A stretch of 64,000 nt of DNA from Gnetum montanum (taxonomy: Eukaryota > Streptophyta > Gnetopsida > Gnetales > Gnetaceae). Position 1 is the stretch's first letter, and each line of letters starts with the position of its first letter. The position numbers were made by a program, and so were the translations under genes. The notes below the pieces were generated by a model. The model ran no database searches. It worked only from the letters and a program-made list of their open reading frames with translations, and had not been told where the DNA came from. The stretch is taken from the NCBI GenBank assembly GCA_015680685.1, contig MNCI01002989.1, positions 269,484 through 333,483 of the forward strand, written 5' to 3'. Below, in pieces: positions 47,401 to 59,905 of this stretch.

Positions 47401-47894
47401 TGCCTGATAGAGTTTGGTGATCTCATTGCGAACTGCTAACGCTACCTCAGGCTTAACCTTTCGTGCTTTTTGTTTCACTCGCCTTAACTTTGGGTTGAGT
47501 ATAACATTGTGCTGGACGATTCGAGGATCTAACCCAAGCATATCAATGTAAGACCAAGTGAATGCTTTTATGTTGTCTCGAAGCACATCTTCTATGTCTT
47601 TAGCCAGTTGAGGTTGCAATAGTGTACTCAATTTTAATATCTTGATTTCACCATCAGGCATAGCGATGGGGGTTTTAGTCAATGGGTCCTCGGTGATGCT
47701 ATCAACTTCTATGTCGAGGGACTTTGTCATACCTTTATAGTTCTCTAGCGTTTTTTGTGTTGAGGCTATGATTGTGCCGTCCGTTGATAGCCCTAAGTTG
47801 ATGGAATTTATGTCGATTTCTCTTGTGATCCTTCCGTATGGTCCATCGATGGTCAATGGTGTGGATAAATGCTGATAATCCATCGGGCTTGCTC
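44410..47894 (-). pseudogene. Element B pol: RT, RNase H, second RNase H-type domain, integrase
   Basis: The same domains as in A and better preserved: two long open parts at 46987-47901 and 45520-46965. RT has FRLPSIDQLIDSTVGHAFLS, FSRYNQIHIKEHQLRTTFM and YVDDIVVKS. The RT ORF stops at 46985 (TAA, probably from CAA) before RNase H. The second RNase H-type domain has NFDGASTPRGGSAAAV and VVRGDSQLVLNQV, where A has the altered VVREDS. The integrase has HDGLCGGHIAPK, TCSVCQKH, IIIDNGPQFSSAETRTF (T-D of the family changed to I-D) and YYPQSNGQAEATNK. Breaks lie at about 46985, 45520, 45116-45230 and 44626. It ends at the TAA at 44410-44412. Confidence 0.9.
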
Positions 47895-47911
47895 CTGCCA
47901 ATAAACAAAGG
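47894..47911 (-). promoter_or_regulatory. Candidate sense-strand 3' splice site before RT (element B)
   Basis: The minus strand reads CCCTTTGTTTATTGGCAG then GAGCAAGC. It is conserved with A although the sequence just upstream varies more. Confidence 0.5.
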
Positions 47912-48006
47912 GCAGAGTGAGCTAGTAGGTGTTGTTACGCATCCCTTAGCAACGTAAATCATGTGTACATGTACGGTGGTGGTTTATCGTTGTACCGGGA
48001 TGCATG

Positions 48007-48192
48007 GTAGTTTAAGGCCTTACCGGGCCGCATGTGGCAGTTTAAGGCCTTACCGGGCCGCATGTGGCAGTTTAAGGCCTTACCGGGCCGAATGTGGCAG
48101 TTTAAGGGGCTGACTGTGGTAGTTTAAGGCCTTACCGGGCCGAATGTGGCAGTTTAAGGGGCCGACTGTGGTAGTTTAAGGCCTTACCGGGC
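48007..48192 (+). repeat. Tandem AGTTTAAGGCCTTACCGGGCC repeat (element B)
   Basis: About seven units of roughly 28 bp, some shortened to AGTTTAAGGGGC. It lies between the pol start and the promoter of the antisense gene. The copy number differs from A (three), so the array expands and contracts. Confidence 0.8.
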
Positions 48193-48411
48193 CAGTTAAC
48201 TGTGTGTTGATGTCGTCTAGTTGGTGTATGAGCTGTATTGAAAAGTTTGCACCAAAATGTTCAGTGTGGACGACCAAAATTGGTTTGCCAAGGGATATGG
48301 TTTGGGGTAGCGTTCGTTTTTGCATTTTCCCTCATTTTGTACTTTGAATAATTTTGATTAAAATTAATAAAAAAAATGCAAGGCGGTGGCGGCGGCGGGG
48401 TCAACACGGTG

Positions 48412-48424
48412 CTATATATAGCGT
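48412..48424 (+). promoter_or_regulatory. TATA box of the antisense gene in element B
   Basis: GCTATATATAGCG, about 225 bases before the predicted ATG at 48647. The bases upstream contain GGCGGTGGCGGCGGCGGG. The leader that follows has about five repeats of the type AGCGTAAGCGTGAGCGTAGA. Confidence 0.5.
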
Positions 48425-48646
48425 AAGGCCGTCAGTTGTTAGAGGCAGCGTGAACCTGAATCAAACTGGAGCGTGAGCATAAACCTAAGTCGCAACATAA
48501 GCATAAAGCACCAAACCCCAACGTAAGCGTAGAGGCTCAAACCCCACTGTAAGCGTGAGTGTAGAGGTTCAAACCCCAGTGTAAGCGTGAGCATAGAGGC
48601 TCAAACCCCAGCGTAAGCGTGAGCGATTAGCGTACAGGATGCTAGA

Positions 48647-51600
48647 ATGGGCAAGAGCAAGGAGGTAGAAGGCCAAGGGAGGAAGGGGCCCGACTTGACT
48701 TTCGCGGAGGAAAGTGAGGCCATGCTGCAGTGTTTGCCTAGGCCTAGGATTCCATCATGGCCTGGATCAGCACACAGGTAGGCTCTAATCTTACCTCAGT
48801 TAATTGTTTTTATTTGTACTTCTTATCTAGCGTAGACAGTTTTGGTAACGTACAGGGTCTGTACGCTGAGCGTAGACAGTTTTGGCAGTGTACAGAGTCT
48901 GTACGCTGAGCATAGATTCACAGCGTACAGGGTCTGTACGCTGAGCGTAGATAGCTTTGGCAATGTAAAGGATCTGTACGCTGAGTGTAAACGAGCTTCG
49001 CATCGTACAGGGTCTACACGTTGGGCATAAACGATTTTGGCAGCGTGCAGAGTCTGCACGCTGAGCGTAAATAGTTTTCACAGCGTACAGGATCTGTACG
49101 CTGGGCGTAAACGATTTTGGCAGCGTGTAGAGTCTGCACGCTAAGCGTAAACAGTTTTCATAGCGTACAGGATCTGTACGCTGGGCGTAAGCGACTTTTG
49201 CAGCGTGCAGAGTCTGCACGCTGAGCGTAAACAGTTTTCATAGTGTACAAGATCTGTATGCTGAGCATAAATTCACAGCGTACAGGGTTTGTACGCTGAG
49301 CGTAGATAATTTTCACAGTGTATAGGATCTGTACGCTGAGCGTAAACGATTTTTCTAGCAGCGTGTACGCCGAGTCTAAACAGTTTTTTGATAGCATATA
49401 CGCCGAGTGTAAATAGTTTTTTTGATTTTTTCAAAGTATTTGCCTTCAACGTGAAATTTCGTTTTTGTATTTCATTTAGGTGTATAGCTAATTTATCATG
49501 GAATTCTGGTTATTTACAGGGATCTTGAGCCTTTCTTCCTGGTGGTTGAGCTGGTTGGGGTACTGGAATGGTTCGGGCCCCTTGATACCGATGAACCTGC
49601 CCCTGATCTGACTATTGATAACAATGGGATATGGTTTAGGGAAGGGGCCTATGAATTCCTTACTTTCATTCTAGATAGATTCAAGGTAGTGATATGGTCA
49701 CACCTAAGCGAACAAGTGGCGCGGAGCGTGCTCGAAGCAATGTTGCCAGGATCTTCCGATGGCGTCATGGTTTTCATGGTGGACATTGACGAGGGACCTC
49801 TTGCGATTGAGGAAGGTCCCTCTGGAGGGCCCAGATCTACTCGTCCATTATCGTGCATGTGGGACTTAAGCCACGAGGGCCTGGCTATCTCAATAACACC
49901 TTATTTCTGGCTGTGCGTGCGCACACATTATTTTAGAACCCTCCAGGCACGATGTACAGCGTAGAGAGGTAAGGTCGTTTAGTTTGTCATTTCTATTTTT
50001 GTCGTTTAGGGTTTGCTCCTGTTCTGACGACCATTCTTTTGCAGGCCCTAGGTTGATAAAGATGGGATATGCATCAATGATGATGGGCTTGCACTAGCTC
50101 ATACCACTTTAAAGACCTTCATGGTGGGTCCCACCCTCCGCGAAGCTATATTAGCTCAGACCAAGGGTGACATTGTTCATTTCCATAAACAGTTTTCCAG
50201 GGTGTTTGCGCAATGCACGACTCATGGGTGGCTGCATGGAGATTGGTCACGTAATGGACCAGTTTTCCCTCATGATGCTGACTTGGGTTCTAGCACCTCG
50301 AAGCCCATGACTGAAGGTAAGTGATGATATTTCCTAGATGCTTTAATGTGTTTGTTCAGCTACAGCGTTGGGCATACTGATGTTATCGTTTTAAATTATG
50401 TTTACAGTTAATGTCCCCCCCGGCGGAGACCCTGTTACGATAGGGCGAACTGAGAGTACCCTGCCGATGAAGTTTGGGGAGATCAGCAAGGCACAGCGAT
50501 GGTTGCGTACCATTGCCCCACTGTCTATTGTCCGTTGTTTGGATGATGCCAGCCTCATGGAGTTATTTACAACCCCTAGCCTTGATGTCTCCATAGCTGA
50601 AATTATTGGAATTGTTGATTCATTCCACAGCTCCGTCACCTACTACAGCACCCATATTAAGGGTGTCAAAATAGTTTTCCATCTGTCAGCCGAGTTCTTT
50701 TCAGACCTCTTCGATGTACCAGCAGATGGCGTGAATGTGGTTTTTGACAGGGCGTAGAAAGAGCTCCATGTGGTGCGTGAGCTAGAAGATTGGTTGGGCA
50801 TTGTCAAGGGCTCTAAGGCATTCCCTATGCAGGGGACGTCAAAGGTGGTGGAAGTTAATGAATTGTATCCCCTGTTTAGGGCATGGGTATTTCCTAAATC
50901 CCTGTCCCAAGTGAAGAGTCCTAGGGTGGCAGCCGTGCGCATCATGCGAACCATTTTAGAAACCGGGATGCATTATAATTGGGCCCAATTTTTGTTGTTA
51001 GGTTTCCATAGGGAAATAGTGCGATTGCGTTCAAACGTTGAGGCGCAGTCCCATTTTACATTCGCATTCTTCGCAGGTTATCTATGTTGCTTGGCCGAGT
51101 TTTTAGTGGTTCGTGCGGATAATAAATATGTTCTACGGGATCGTACTCAATTATCTCGCCCGTGGATTAACCATTTGTTTGAGATAGCTGAGTCCTAAGA
51201 TGCACCCGAGGGGATTGATGAATCTGTGTCCATCACGACAGAGGGGTCATCTGGTACTTCAATCCATACACGTTACAGTGTGGGGTTGGAACCAGACAAT
51301 ATGCCCTACACTGCAAAGAGAGCTGAACGGGTCATCAAGGAGATCATCGGGAAAGCCAAATCGAAGATCCTGAAGTGCGAACGCCCTAAAGAGGTGGCCT
51401 CAACTATGGAAGAGCCAAGGGTGAAGCGAATATGATTCAAAATGCCTGTTTGAGGTAAGTAAGCTTGATGCACTTATTATATTGTCATTTTCGTCTTATT
51501 CATTTTTTTTGTTTTGATCGCTTACATGAAACTAATGTCTTCAGACTTGACTCGGGAAGTGAGGAGACAGAAGCTAGAGACTATTATTGAGGAGGAGGAA

Positions 51601-53161
51601 GTTCCAACGGACTTAATAATTGAAGAGGAAGAGGTCGGCAAAGATCAGGTGGAAGGGACGGAAGAGCTGGCGGAAGACACCACGGAGATAGAATTGATCG
51701 ATGATCGGGATGGTGTTGATGAAATGTTCAATAACTTCCTTAAGGAAGGATTGGACCTTGGTGATCCTCCAAAATGGGAAGGGGATAGAGAACACGGTAT
51801 ATTCCCTTTTGTTTTATTGCGTTGCTTTGTGAATCGTTGTTCCCATTATGTGATGTTTTAATTTTACATTTTTATCGCTTCCAGAAGAAGATATTGAAAC
51901 CAGGACAATTCCCACGATGAGGTTGGAAGTGCCCATGAAAGTGGCTCCCCCTGAAACGACCACGGAGGCTAATCCATCTCGTACTCATGAACCATTTACT
52001 TGGACCGGGATGCCAAGTAAAATGGATTTCGTGACCAGTATCGTTGATGAGGTGGTCGAACATATTCAGCAAGCCCACCCTGAAATAGGTACAACTATCT
52101 CGAGCATTTTGCAGCCTTCGAGTTTCACACCCCTTTTTTGCCATCTAAGATTTAATGCCTACTCTTTTTGTGTGTGTAGGAGCCAAGCTGAAGTGGGATC
52201 TGTTTGAGACCATTAGTATTAAAATTTTTCCTGCACTACCGCCAGAAGTTGAACAGATACCAAGGCTGGTCTATGACAAGGTGGCGGAAGGTCTTGTGCA
52301 TAACGCCAAATCACTTTGGACCTGTAGGCGTTCCATTGAATAGCTATGGTTGCAAATCCAGGCAAAGGAAAAAGAGGTTTCCGAGTTATCAGTTGAACGT
52401 GATGATCTCAAGGCTCGGTATGAGTTCACCTCGACCAAACTAACAGGTGATCGTTCTTGGCGAACTTCCAAGATCACTTATACTAGATATTGGAACCTGC
52501 TAAATCGCCATGCATCACTGACTCGGAAACTAGCAGAGCATAAGGCCCAGATAGATCTACTGAACCTCAAGTGCCAGGATTGGAAGGCTTTCGCTTCCAA
52601 GGTGCGTAAGTGGGGTCAAGATGAGAAGAACCACAAGCATCATTACAAGAAATAATTGAAGGAAGTATCCATAGAAAATCGTCAGCTTGAAATGTTTGTA
52701 GAGGGTCTGGGTCTTCGTTCTGCGTTCGATACCTTTGCTAAGAATACAACTGTTGAGATGGAATCGCCCACGAGGGTAATTACGACCGCTTCTGGGGAGG
52801 TCTCTGTGGGTGAATTCCCCTTGAAATGTCCTACATGGTTGGTAGTTGACAAGGGGAAAGCTTTGGCGAACGTCGATCTAGGCCTTGATGGGACTGACCG
52901 GGCTAGTGTCTCAGAGGAGGAAATTCTCCCCCGACTGGAATTCGGTTTAGGGGGGTCCCCTACAGTAAGCATTTTGTTGCCATGAAATTCATTTATTGAG
53001 TAATGTTTGGGGGTTTTCTTTTTTGTTCTTGTGTTGATTGTTTCTTTTGCGTTTTATAGGGTCGAGACGACGACGATGTTCAAGAAGGTGGCCCCAGCGG
53101 AGTGGGGACTCATGGTGCCGATGGGCCTGAAGGGGATGACCCTCTCGTCCCTGATGTTTAA
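48647..53161 (+). pseudogene. Antisense spliced gene of element B: dead HAD/FCP1-like domain, conserved middle, coiled coil
   Basis: Exons: 48647-48777, 49520-49968, 50045-50316, 50408-51454, 51545-51796, 51885-52088, 52180-52964, 53060-53161. All introns are GT-AG. Exon lengths 131, 272, 1047, 252, 204, 785 and 102 are identical to A (exons 1 and 3-8), while intron lengths vary. Exon 2 starts DLEPFFLVVELVGVLEWFG and holds WFREGAYEFLTFILDRFKVV; its 3' end reads LNNTLFLAVRAH and NPPGTMY in frame, with a stop (probably CAG to TAG) just before NPPGT and a one-base deletion upstream. Exon 4 has stops at DRA-stop-KELH, AES-stop-DAPEG and near its end; exon 7 at SIE-stop-LWLQ and YKK-stop-LKEV. None of these lesions is shared with A. 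Function unknown; an accessory protein of the element is a reasonable guess. Confidence 0.82.
48825..49400 (+). repeat. GCGTA-type repeat array in intron 1 of the antisense gene (element B)
   Basis: About fifteen units of CAGCGTACAGGATCTGTACGC then TGAGCGTAAAC or TGGGCGTAAAC and a T-rich spacer. The units differ in number and order from A. Minus-strand open frames of up to 130 codons here are repeat artefacts. Confidence 0.85.
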
Positions 53162-53693
53162 TTTTGACTTTTATGTGAATCGTAAATTGAATGTTTTGAG
53201 TTGTATTGCACGGATGAATAGAAGCAATTAACTGTTGTACTTGTCTAACTGTATATCACTACATGTATATATATATTTCTACATATTTTTTTGTTGTGGA
53301 TTTTGAGTTTAAATGTAAACACGACATGACAATGTAAAATGTTTTGGTTTGTTTTGTAGTTTAAGTGTAAAGCACGAAGTGAGAATGTAAGTAGGAATGT
53401 AATTATAAGTGGAGGATAATTGCGAAGATTGTTATTGATAACACGAAAATGCAAGCGTAAATTCGAACAATGAACTAGAATTTGTGAGGAAAGCAAAGTG
53501 TAGGTAGATGGTCTAGTTTAAGGCCATTTCGGGCCACATGCACTAGTTTAAGGCCATTTCGGGCCACGCGTAAACAAGGGAAGTTTCAAGTGACACGGGT
53601 GAATTTCTTGGCAAACCGACCATTTCTGATCGTGTCTAGTTTTATGTCGTTGCGGACATGATAGTTTAACGTCGTTCTGGACTTGAATGTCAT

Positions 53694-56600
53694 TTATTGG
53701 TTTAGTAATTTTTTTATTTTTCTCATTTTAACATTAGGAGTAGCGTTAACGGGTATGATTCTATATTCAGCGTCTCCTTCACTGATCACGTTGACTGGTA
53801 ATTCAACCCAAGGGACGTCTGATGGAATAGTTCCCGCGCTGGTGCTTTCTGGCGCTTCTGCATGTATTGTGGTTTCTGTGTCAGTTGTAGTTTCTAAGTG
53901 AGGTTGTATATGTACAATTTCAGGCCCGAGTATTTCTTTGTTGGGTAAATTTTCCTTTGTGTCTAAGAGATTATCACCTACTGGTTGCGTACATCTTTGT
54001 TGTTCATTTGTATCATCTTGTTTAGGCTCTTCGAGCTTAACCTCTGAACCTTGATATGTGTCTATATGTGATGAGATGGTAGGTGTAGTAGCCTCCCCGT
54101 GTATAATGATTTCACCACCTTCATAAGGCAGGTGAATTTCTTGGTGTATGGGGGAAGAGATTGCTTTCAGTTGGGCTAACCAGGGCCTTCCCAATATTAA
54201 ATTGAACCCTGGCATTTCATCTATGAACACAAAGTCGGCAGATGTGGGGAATTGAACCCCTGCTATAAAGTCTAAAGTCACGATGTCTTTAACTATTACG
54301 CGTGATCCACTGAACGATTTCAAACACGTGGTGGTGGTTGGTCTTATTAACTCTGTAAGACCCAATTGTTCGACAATGGGATATGGCACTACATTTGTAG
54401 CAGCTCCATCATCTACATGCACTCTATGTATCTTAAATTGATTTATTCGTATCGTTATGAACATAGGTGCGGTTGTTACCTCTCCCGTTTTCTCATCCAC
54501 TTTGATGTTGTCATTGTGGAAACTTAATGGCTGAGGAGTTGAACCTTGAGGCGAGTACATTACCTCATGAATTGAAGGTTCATTTGGAGGTAAGTCTTCG
54601 CTTACTGGGATGGAAGTCAACATGCGCACTAGGGCTTCGCGATGGGTTTAAGATGTTAACACCAGGTCGTATAAGCTCAATGAAGTGTTTTTTTGTTTAA
54701 GTGCCTGCGTGACTTGTGTTAGAGCTCTTGCTAGATCTCTACTATTGGGCGTATGTTTGTTGGCAGTGATTTGGTCCATCGAGCCCAACAATTTTATTTC
54801 ATGCATAGTTGGTGTGTCATTTTTACCCGAAATCCTTGATTTGGGCGTATCATGTTTTCTGGATGATTCACCCTCATAGCCTGTGTTTGGTTTATTGTTA
54901 GGTGATGTCATGGGTATTGCATTTAGCGGGGTAGGCTTGGGAGGTCCTAAGGCTAGTCGTTGATGCTCCTTCTCCAAGCATTCGTGCGTAAGCTTGTCTA
55001 CTAGGCGTTCTCATGTGTGGCGTGTTGCATGTGGTTGAGTGTCAGGCTGGTTAGGAATCTTGATGACATAGGGGATCGGTTTATTCTGTGTATGCGAAGT
55101 GGAGGACTGGTGGTCACCAGGACGTTCAGGTGTCCTAACGACATATCGAGTTAGCCTAGCTGGAGGTTGTACCTCTGCTATTGCGACCGCAGGTGATACT
55201 CGGACTACGTAGGGAGCGGGCCGAATAGAAGGTGTTTGTGTGTTTGCGGTAGTAGTGGCGAGAGGTACGCGCACCACATATGGTTTTTCACGTGTTGGTG
55301 TGATAGGAGTTGCTACGGAAGGGGGTATTCGGATGACGTAAGGTTTCTGTGAGGAGTATGATGGTTGAGGCATAGATGTTTGTATAGTGGGAGGGATATG
55401 CACCACAAATAGTTTCTTAGGTACTTGCTGCTCATGATTAGAGTGTACAGTGTTAATGCTAGGTATTTTCAGTTCGTTATCGAAGTAGATGGTGTTAATC
55501 ACATATGGTGCTTCTTTAGCATTTAGAGGATCCTTGTATACGCCCATGGCCTAGTTTTGTGGTTGGACCAAGTTGGCTTCATCAAAAGTGATTTGACCTC
55601 CGTCGATCATCCGTTGGATATCTTGTTTTAGGGTGAAACAATAATCAGTGCCATGCCCATTACGTTGATGATAATCACAAAAACGGTCCATTCTAAAGCC
55701 TTTTGGTACTGGGGGCTCATCTGGCGTTGCCAGGCTTGGGTTCTGAACTAGTTGACAAAACCGATCATGCCTTTGGATGGCTACAGGGGACAACTATTTA
55801 TGTTTCATCAATTCAGCTTTCAAGAGTTGGTCGAATAGTTGCGATGGCTTCATGGGCAATGGTGTGTATTGAGAGGGGTCCTTTCTCTCGTAGTTTCTCG
55901 TATGACCCGATGTTGGGTTTTGTGATGTGAATGATTCAGGTGCCATCGCAGGAGCGGGTTTAGCGTAATTAGCAGGGGCAATAGGTGGTTTGCTTTATTG
56001 TCCCACATTCGCTTATTGTGTTTCCGCTACTGCTGCTATAGTCGTTTTAACCTTTTCTTTATCTTTCTTACTATGTTGATTCTTAAAGGCTGCATATGCA
56101 GGATCGTGGTTGTTTTGGGTTGCCTCCTCTATGTTCTTAATCTGTACAAATGCTTGACTCAGAGTGCGTGCATTGAGATAATATAGTTTGGATTTGAAAA
56201 AATCATTGACAGCCCCTTTTAGAATGGTGAGGAGATACGTCTCTGGGATCGACTCGTGGAGCTCATTGAGAGCAGCACTCCACCGTTGGATGAATTTTTG
56301 GATAGGTTCCAGGGGTGCTTGCTTGACCTGTATGAGGCTGTCAAGTGTTGCTTCAGGCTTCAAGTTATACTTGAACCTGGTGATGAATTGGTGTAACAAA
56401 TATTCCAGAGAAGATAATGAGTTTCGTGGAAAGGCCCGATACCAATCAAGTGCTCTCCCTGCGAGGGACATGGGGAACACTCGCAGAATGGCATGTGGCC
56501 ATGCCTGAAGTAGCGCGTATTCTAGTCTAAACATTATGAGGTGAGCATTGGGGTCTGTCTCCCCATTGTATTTAGTCAGCGTGGATAAGGATACACCCTT

Positions 56601-57853
56601 GGGTAGTGTTAGAGGCGGAACCGAAGAGCTGATAGGATCATTGTGATAGAAATCCACTACCTTCAGCTTTTCGTCGGGGGCCGTTTTAAGGCGTTTGACC
56701 TCGTCGGTTAGCTCCTGCATTAGCTTTTTAGCATCATCCCAGTCTTAGGCACTAGGTGAGATAGCAGTTTGAGGATGTTGTACAGTATATAGGTTAGATT
56801 GTTGGATAGTGGGCTGGAAGGCAAAACGTTGTGTGGTTGGAGGCTGCACTTGCGGAATATTTGTAGCGGGTGGTGCTAAGGGCGGCACGTTGTAGGTGAG
56901 GGGTTGCTGTTGTTGTTGCAGTTGTACTTGAGGGATGTTAGCTGGTAAGATTGTGTGAGGCGGTATGTTATAGTGGGGGGGTTGATGCGGTTGAGCACCA
57001 ATCATTGTCCATTGCCCGGTCATGCTTTGTGTAGGAATCCCCTGAACTTGTTGTGTTACAGTTGTAAAGGAAGCTCCTTGGGTTGGGATCTGCGGTATGT
57101 AATGAGCGGATGTAAAAGCCAGTATTACATACGGCATCTCGATCACTTGAGGTGGGAAGGTTGCTCCTACATCATTTTGAGAAGCTTATATTTGTGAGAA
57201 TGGAGATATTGTTGCAACAGGGGGAATAGCAAGGGGAAGCGTGTTGAGTTGCATGTCGGTTACAGGAGGAATATGGATAAGCGTGGATGATTCTTGTTGA
57301 GGTATTTGTGCTTGGGTGATTTTAAATGGTTGGAGGGATGTAACTTCCCCCCTGTGGCTGGATGAAACAACGGGTTTGCATAGGTCTGTGGGCTAAGAGT
57401 ATGGTATGAATCTTCGTGCTCGGATTGAGCTGCGAAGTCATCCTCCTCTTCCAATTGAGAATTTGCCAGAGACTGGTCTAGAGACTGACTCATTTGTAGG
57501 AGGATTTGTGAGATGAGCTCAGAGTAGTGCTCTGGGAGAGGGATGATATCATATGGGGAAGGGATGAACTCATGTCCTCCCATATAGAAGAGTTCGTATT
57601 GTCTCTTAACCTCCATTTCGGTTTGGTCTACGGCTAGGTTGGATTGTATTTTTACACATATGAAATTGTATTGCTCCTGAGTTATAATGTTAAATGATGG
57701 GTTCCTCCCTTGCAATCTGAGAGACCGACGAGGCCCCACTGTGGGTTGTAATACGAGTTGTTGAACGGCCATGGTGCCCACGATGTCTATGACTGGCTTG
57801 GTTCTAGCGTTGGGGTTCGCAGTGTTCATGATGAACAGTTGTGAACACGACAC
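53694..57853 (-). pseudogene. Element B gag and protease
   Basis: It starts at 57853 (MSCSQLFIMNTANPN). The first 197 codons are open. The Gag core is at 56013-56720 (DFYHNDPISSSVPPLTLP, AGRALDWYRAFPRNSLSS, QFITRFKYNLKPEATLDSL). The zinc knuckle CDYHQRNGHGTDYC is at about 55630-55680. The linker at 55011-55547 has five to seven units like PYVIRIPP and PYVVRVSP. The protease is at 53694-54629: RVHVDDGAATNVVPYPI, FSGSRVIVKDIVTLDF, GFNLILGRPWLAQL, and the end MRKIKKLLNQ. Breaks lie at about 57260, 56745, 55990, 55795, 55548 and 54640. Frame shifts between the segments mean that no complete polyprotein is left. Confidence 0.88.
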
Positions 57854-58398
57854 GGTGAAGGGATATGAAACTGGTATACTTAGTACGGCGTAAACCTACG
57901 TTCGCTCCGTACAGCGTATAGACTGGAACTCAGTGTATATGCTTCAACGACCAGCGTATAGTGACAGTGTATAGGTATACATTAAAACGTGTAGGCAAAG
58001 CAGCGTATAGCGTATACTGCACGGCGTAGACGGAGTCTACAGCGTACAGCGTATACTGAGCAGCGTAGACAGAGTCTACAGCATACAACGTATACTGAGC
58101 AGCGTAAACAGAGTCTACAGCGTACAGCGTATACTGAGCAGCGTAGACAGAGTCTATAGCATACAGCGTACAGCGTATACTGAGTAGCGTAGATAGAGTC
58201 TGCAGCGTACAGCGTATACTGAGCAGCGTAGACAGAGTCTACAACGCACAGCATACAGCGTATGCTTAGCACCATAGACACTAGGAATTCTGTAAAACGG
58301 GATGCCGATCCGGGAATTTTAGAACTGGGTTTAGTGTCGATGCGGTGTGAGTCTGGGAAGATCGGGGTATGAGAGCACAGTAAGTTTTAAGCAATTTC
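57854..58398 (-). repeat. Leader of element B with GCGTA-type repeats
   Basis: The array at about 57995-58265 has six to seven units of AGCGTAGACAGAGTCTACAG followed by CGTACAGCGTATACTGAGC. The minus-strand Cys/Tyr/Arg-rich frame at 57982-58281 comes from the repeat and is not a gene. Confidence 0.8.
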
Positions 58399-58415
58399 GG
58401 GCCCTCCTAGCGCCA
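58399..58415 (-). promoter_or_regulatory. Primer-binding site of element B
   Basis: The minus strand reads TGGCGCTAGGAGGGCCC, five bases inside the LTR. It is two bases shorter than in A or E because of a small deletion. Confidence 0.7.
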
Positions 58416-58420
58416 TTTTC

Positions 58421-59900
58421 TGTACTATCCGAAATCGTCGGTCTCTAGCTGGAATGAAACAAAAACCTGGAGATCCCTGGACACGCACAGAAGACCCTAC
58501 CTTCGCTTGAGGGCAAGCTAGAATTAACAAAGGTAGAGTACCTTGAGTGGTCCGCATGTGAATCAGGTAAGGATTTCCCTGAACGTACACCGATATACTG
58601 TACGCTGGGTTATACGTAAACGGCGTAACTGATGTAAAACAAAGTGTAAACGTACAAGAACGTAAGTAATAAGCATGCAATAATGAACGAAAAATAGTAA
58701 CAAATCTTAGCAAAACAGATGTGATAATATTATTATGAAACTGAAAGTTACAATGCACCGGTCTAACGCAATTGTGAATCTGACACAAGGCAGACGAAGA
58801 GCCCCGGTGGATGCGCGGGGACGATTGTGTACTGGTTTAAACTGCAGGCACAACGTGAAGGCTGTATGCTCAGCGTGTAGGGTTAAGGTCTAGCGTACAG
58901 GGTTTTTTTTGCTTTGCTCTCTCGTTTCTCTGCATCTTTGGTTCTTTTTTTTTGTCTCTAGTTTGCTCAAAAATTGCCAACCCCGGTCTAGTGAAAAATT
59001 GGGGTTTTATACAAGTTTAGACATGAGACTCGGGTTTTGAGAGGGGATGATTGGCTGTGGAGTGCCGGACTCTCGGGTCGGGTGACATGTGGCGCGTTGA
59101 CCAAGTGCAAAAGGATGAAATTTTATAAGTGTACAGCATGCTGCACGCCAGCGTATATGTGACCTCGGCGTACAGACTTGATCAAAACAAAAGAAGTCGT
59201 TCGACCCTCAGATTTGAATTTGGATGTTATGAGAATGTTGCCTGTGGATGTTCAGCTTGGTTGACCTTGATCTGACACGGTTCTGGAGAGCTTTGATTGG
59301 TATACGTTATGCTACACACTGGTCGTACACTTTGTACATGCTAGGCATATACGTTGAGCGTAAACGTTGGCCGTATACGCTGGGCGTACACGCTGTATCG
59401 TCTTTCTGGAGCCCATGATGCCACTTGATAATTGATCTATTCCTGTGAGTTGATGCTTTGTACCGGATCTTGCTTCTGAAGTGCGGTTTCCATGCTGTCT
59501 TTGAGATTGCATGTTGGGCATACACGTCAATCATTCATGCCAAGCGTATACGTGAGGCATGTACACTAGGCGTGTACGCTGGGCGTACACGCTGTGAATG
59601 CATGCTGGGCGTATACGCTGGGAATGTACGCTGGGGGTATACGATGGGAATGTATGCTAGGCGTATACGTTGAGAATGCATACTTAGTGAGGACTAAGTA
59701 TCTTGAGCTCCGAAGTTACCATGTTTGATACCAGATGTCGCCGTGGTTGTCTACGGGTCCCGGGGAACTGCTCCTTGTTGAGTTCGACTTTGCTTAAAGT
59801 TCTCTGTGGGGCCCTTAAGCTTTAGTCATGCTGGGGAGCATCATGACTTAGCTCGATTCTTGTTGGAGAAGTACTAAGCTTAGAATTTTATGGTGTTTCA
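58421..59900 (-). repeat. 5' LTR of element B
   Basis: It is 1,480 bp and pairs with 23343-24801; the exact duplicate CTTGT follows at 59901-59905. Minus-strand TATA (GTATAAAAC) is at about 59005-59013. GGGCGTATACGC-type motifs fill about 59330-59670. Confidence 0.9.
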
Positions 59901-59905
59901 CTTGT
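59901..59905. repeat. Target-site duplication of element B (CTTGT, right copy)
   Basis: Identical to 23338-23342. When one copy and B are removed, the RNase H frame of D continues across the site. Confidence 0.9.

Larger units (their letters stand above)
23343..59900 (-). mobile_element. Element B: Tat-type retrotransposon with antisense gene, split by A
   Basis: B runs from its 5' LTR (58421-59900) through gag, protease, the antisense gene, pol and spacer to 43425, is interrupted by A, and resumes at 25239-24802 to end with its 3' LTR (23343-24801). The flanks CTTGT at 23338-23342 and at 59901-59905 are an exact 5-bp duplication. Without A and one duplicate copy its length is about 18.4 kb. 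Joining 43425 to 25239 restores the internal 3' region that A has intact at 26767-27210, including the polypurine tract. Confidence 0.9.
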
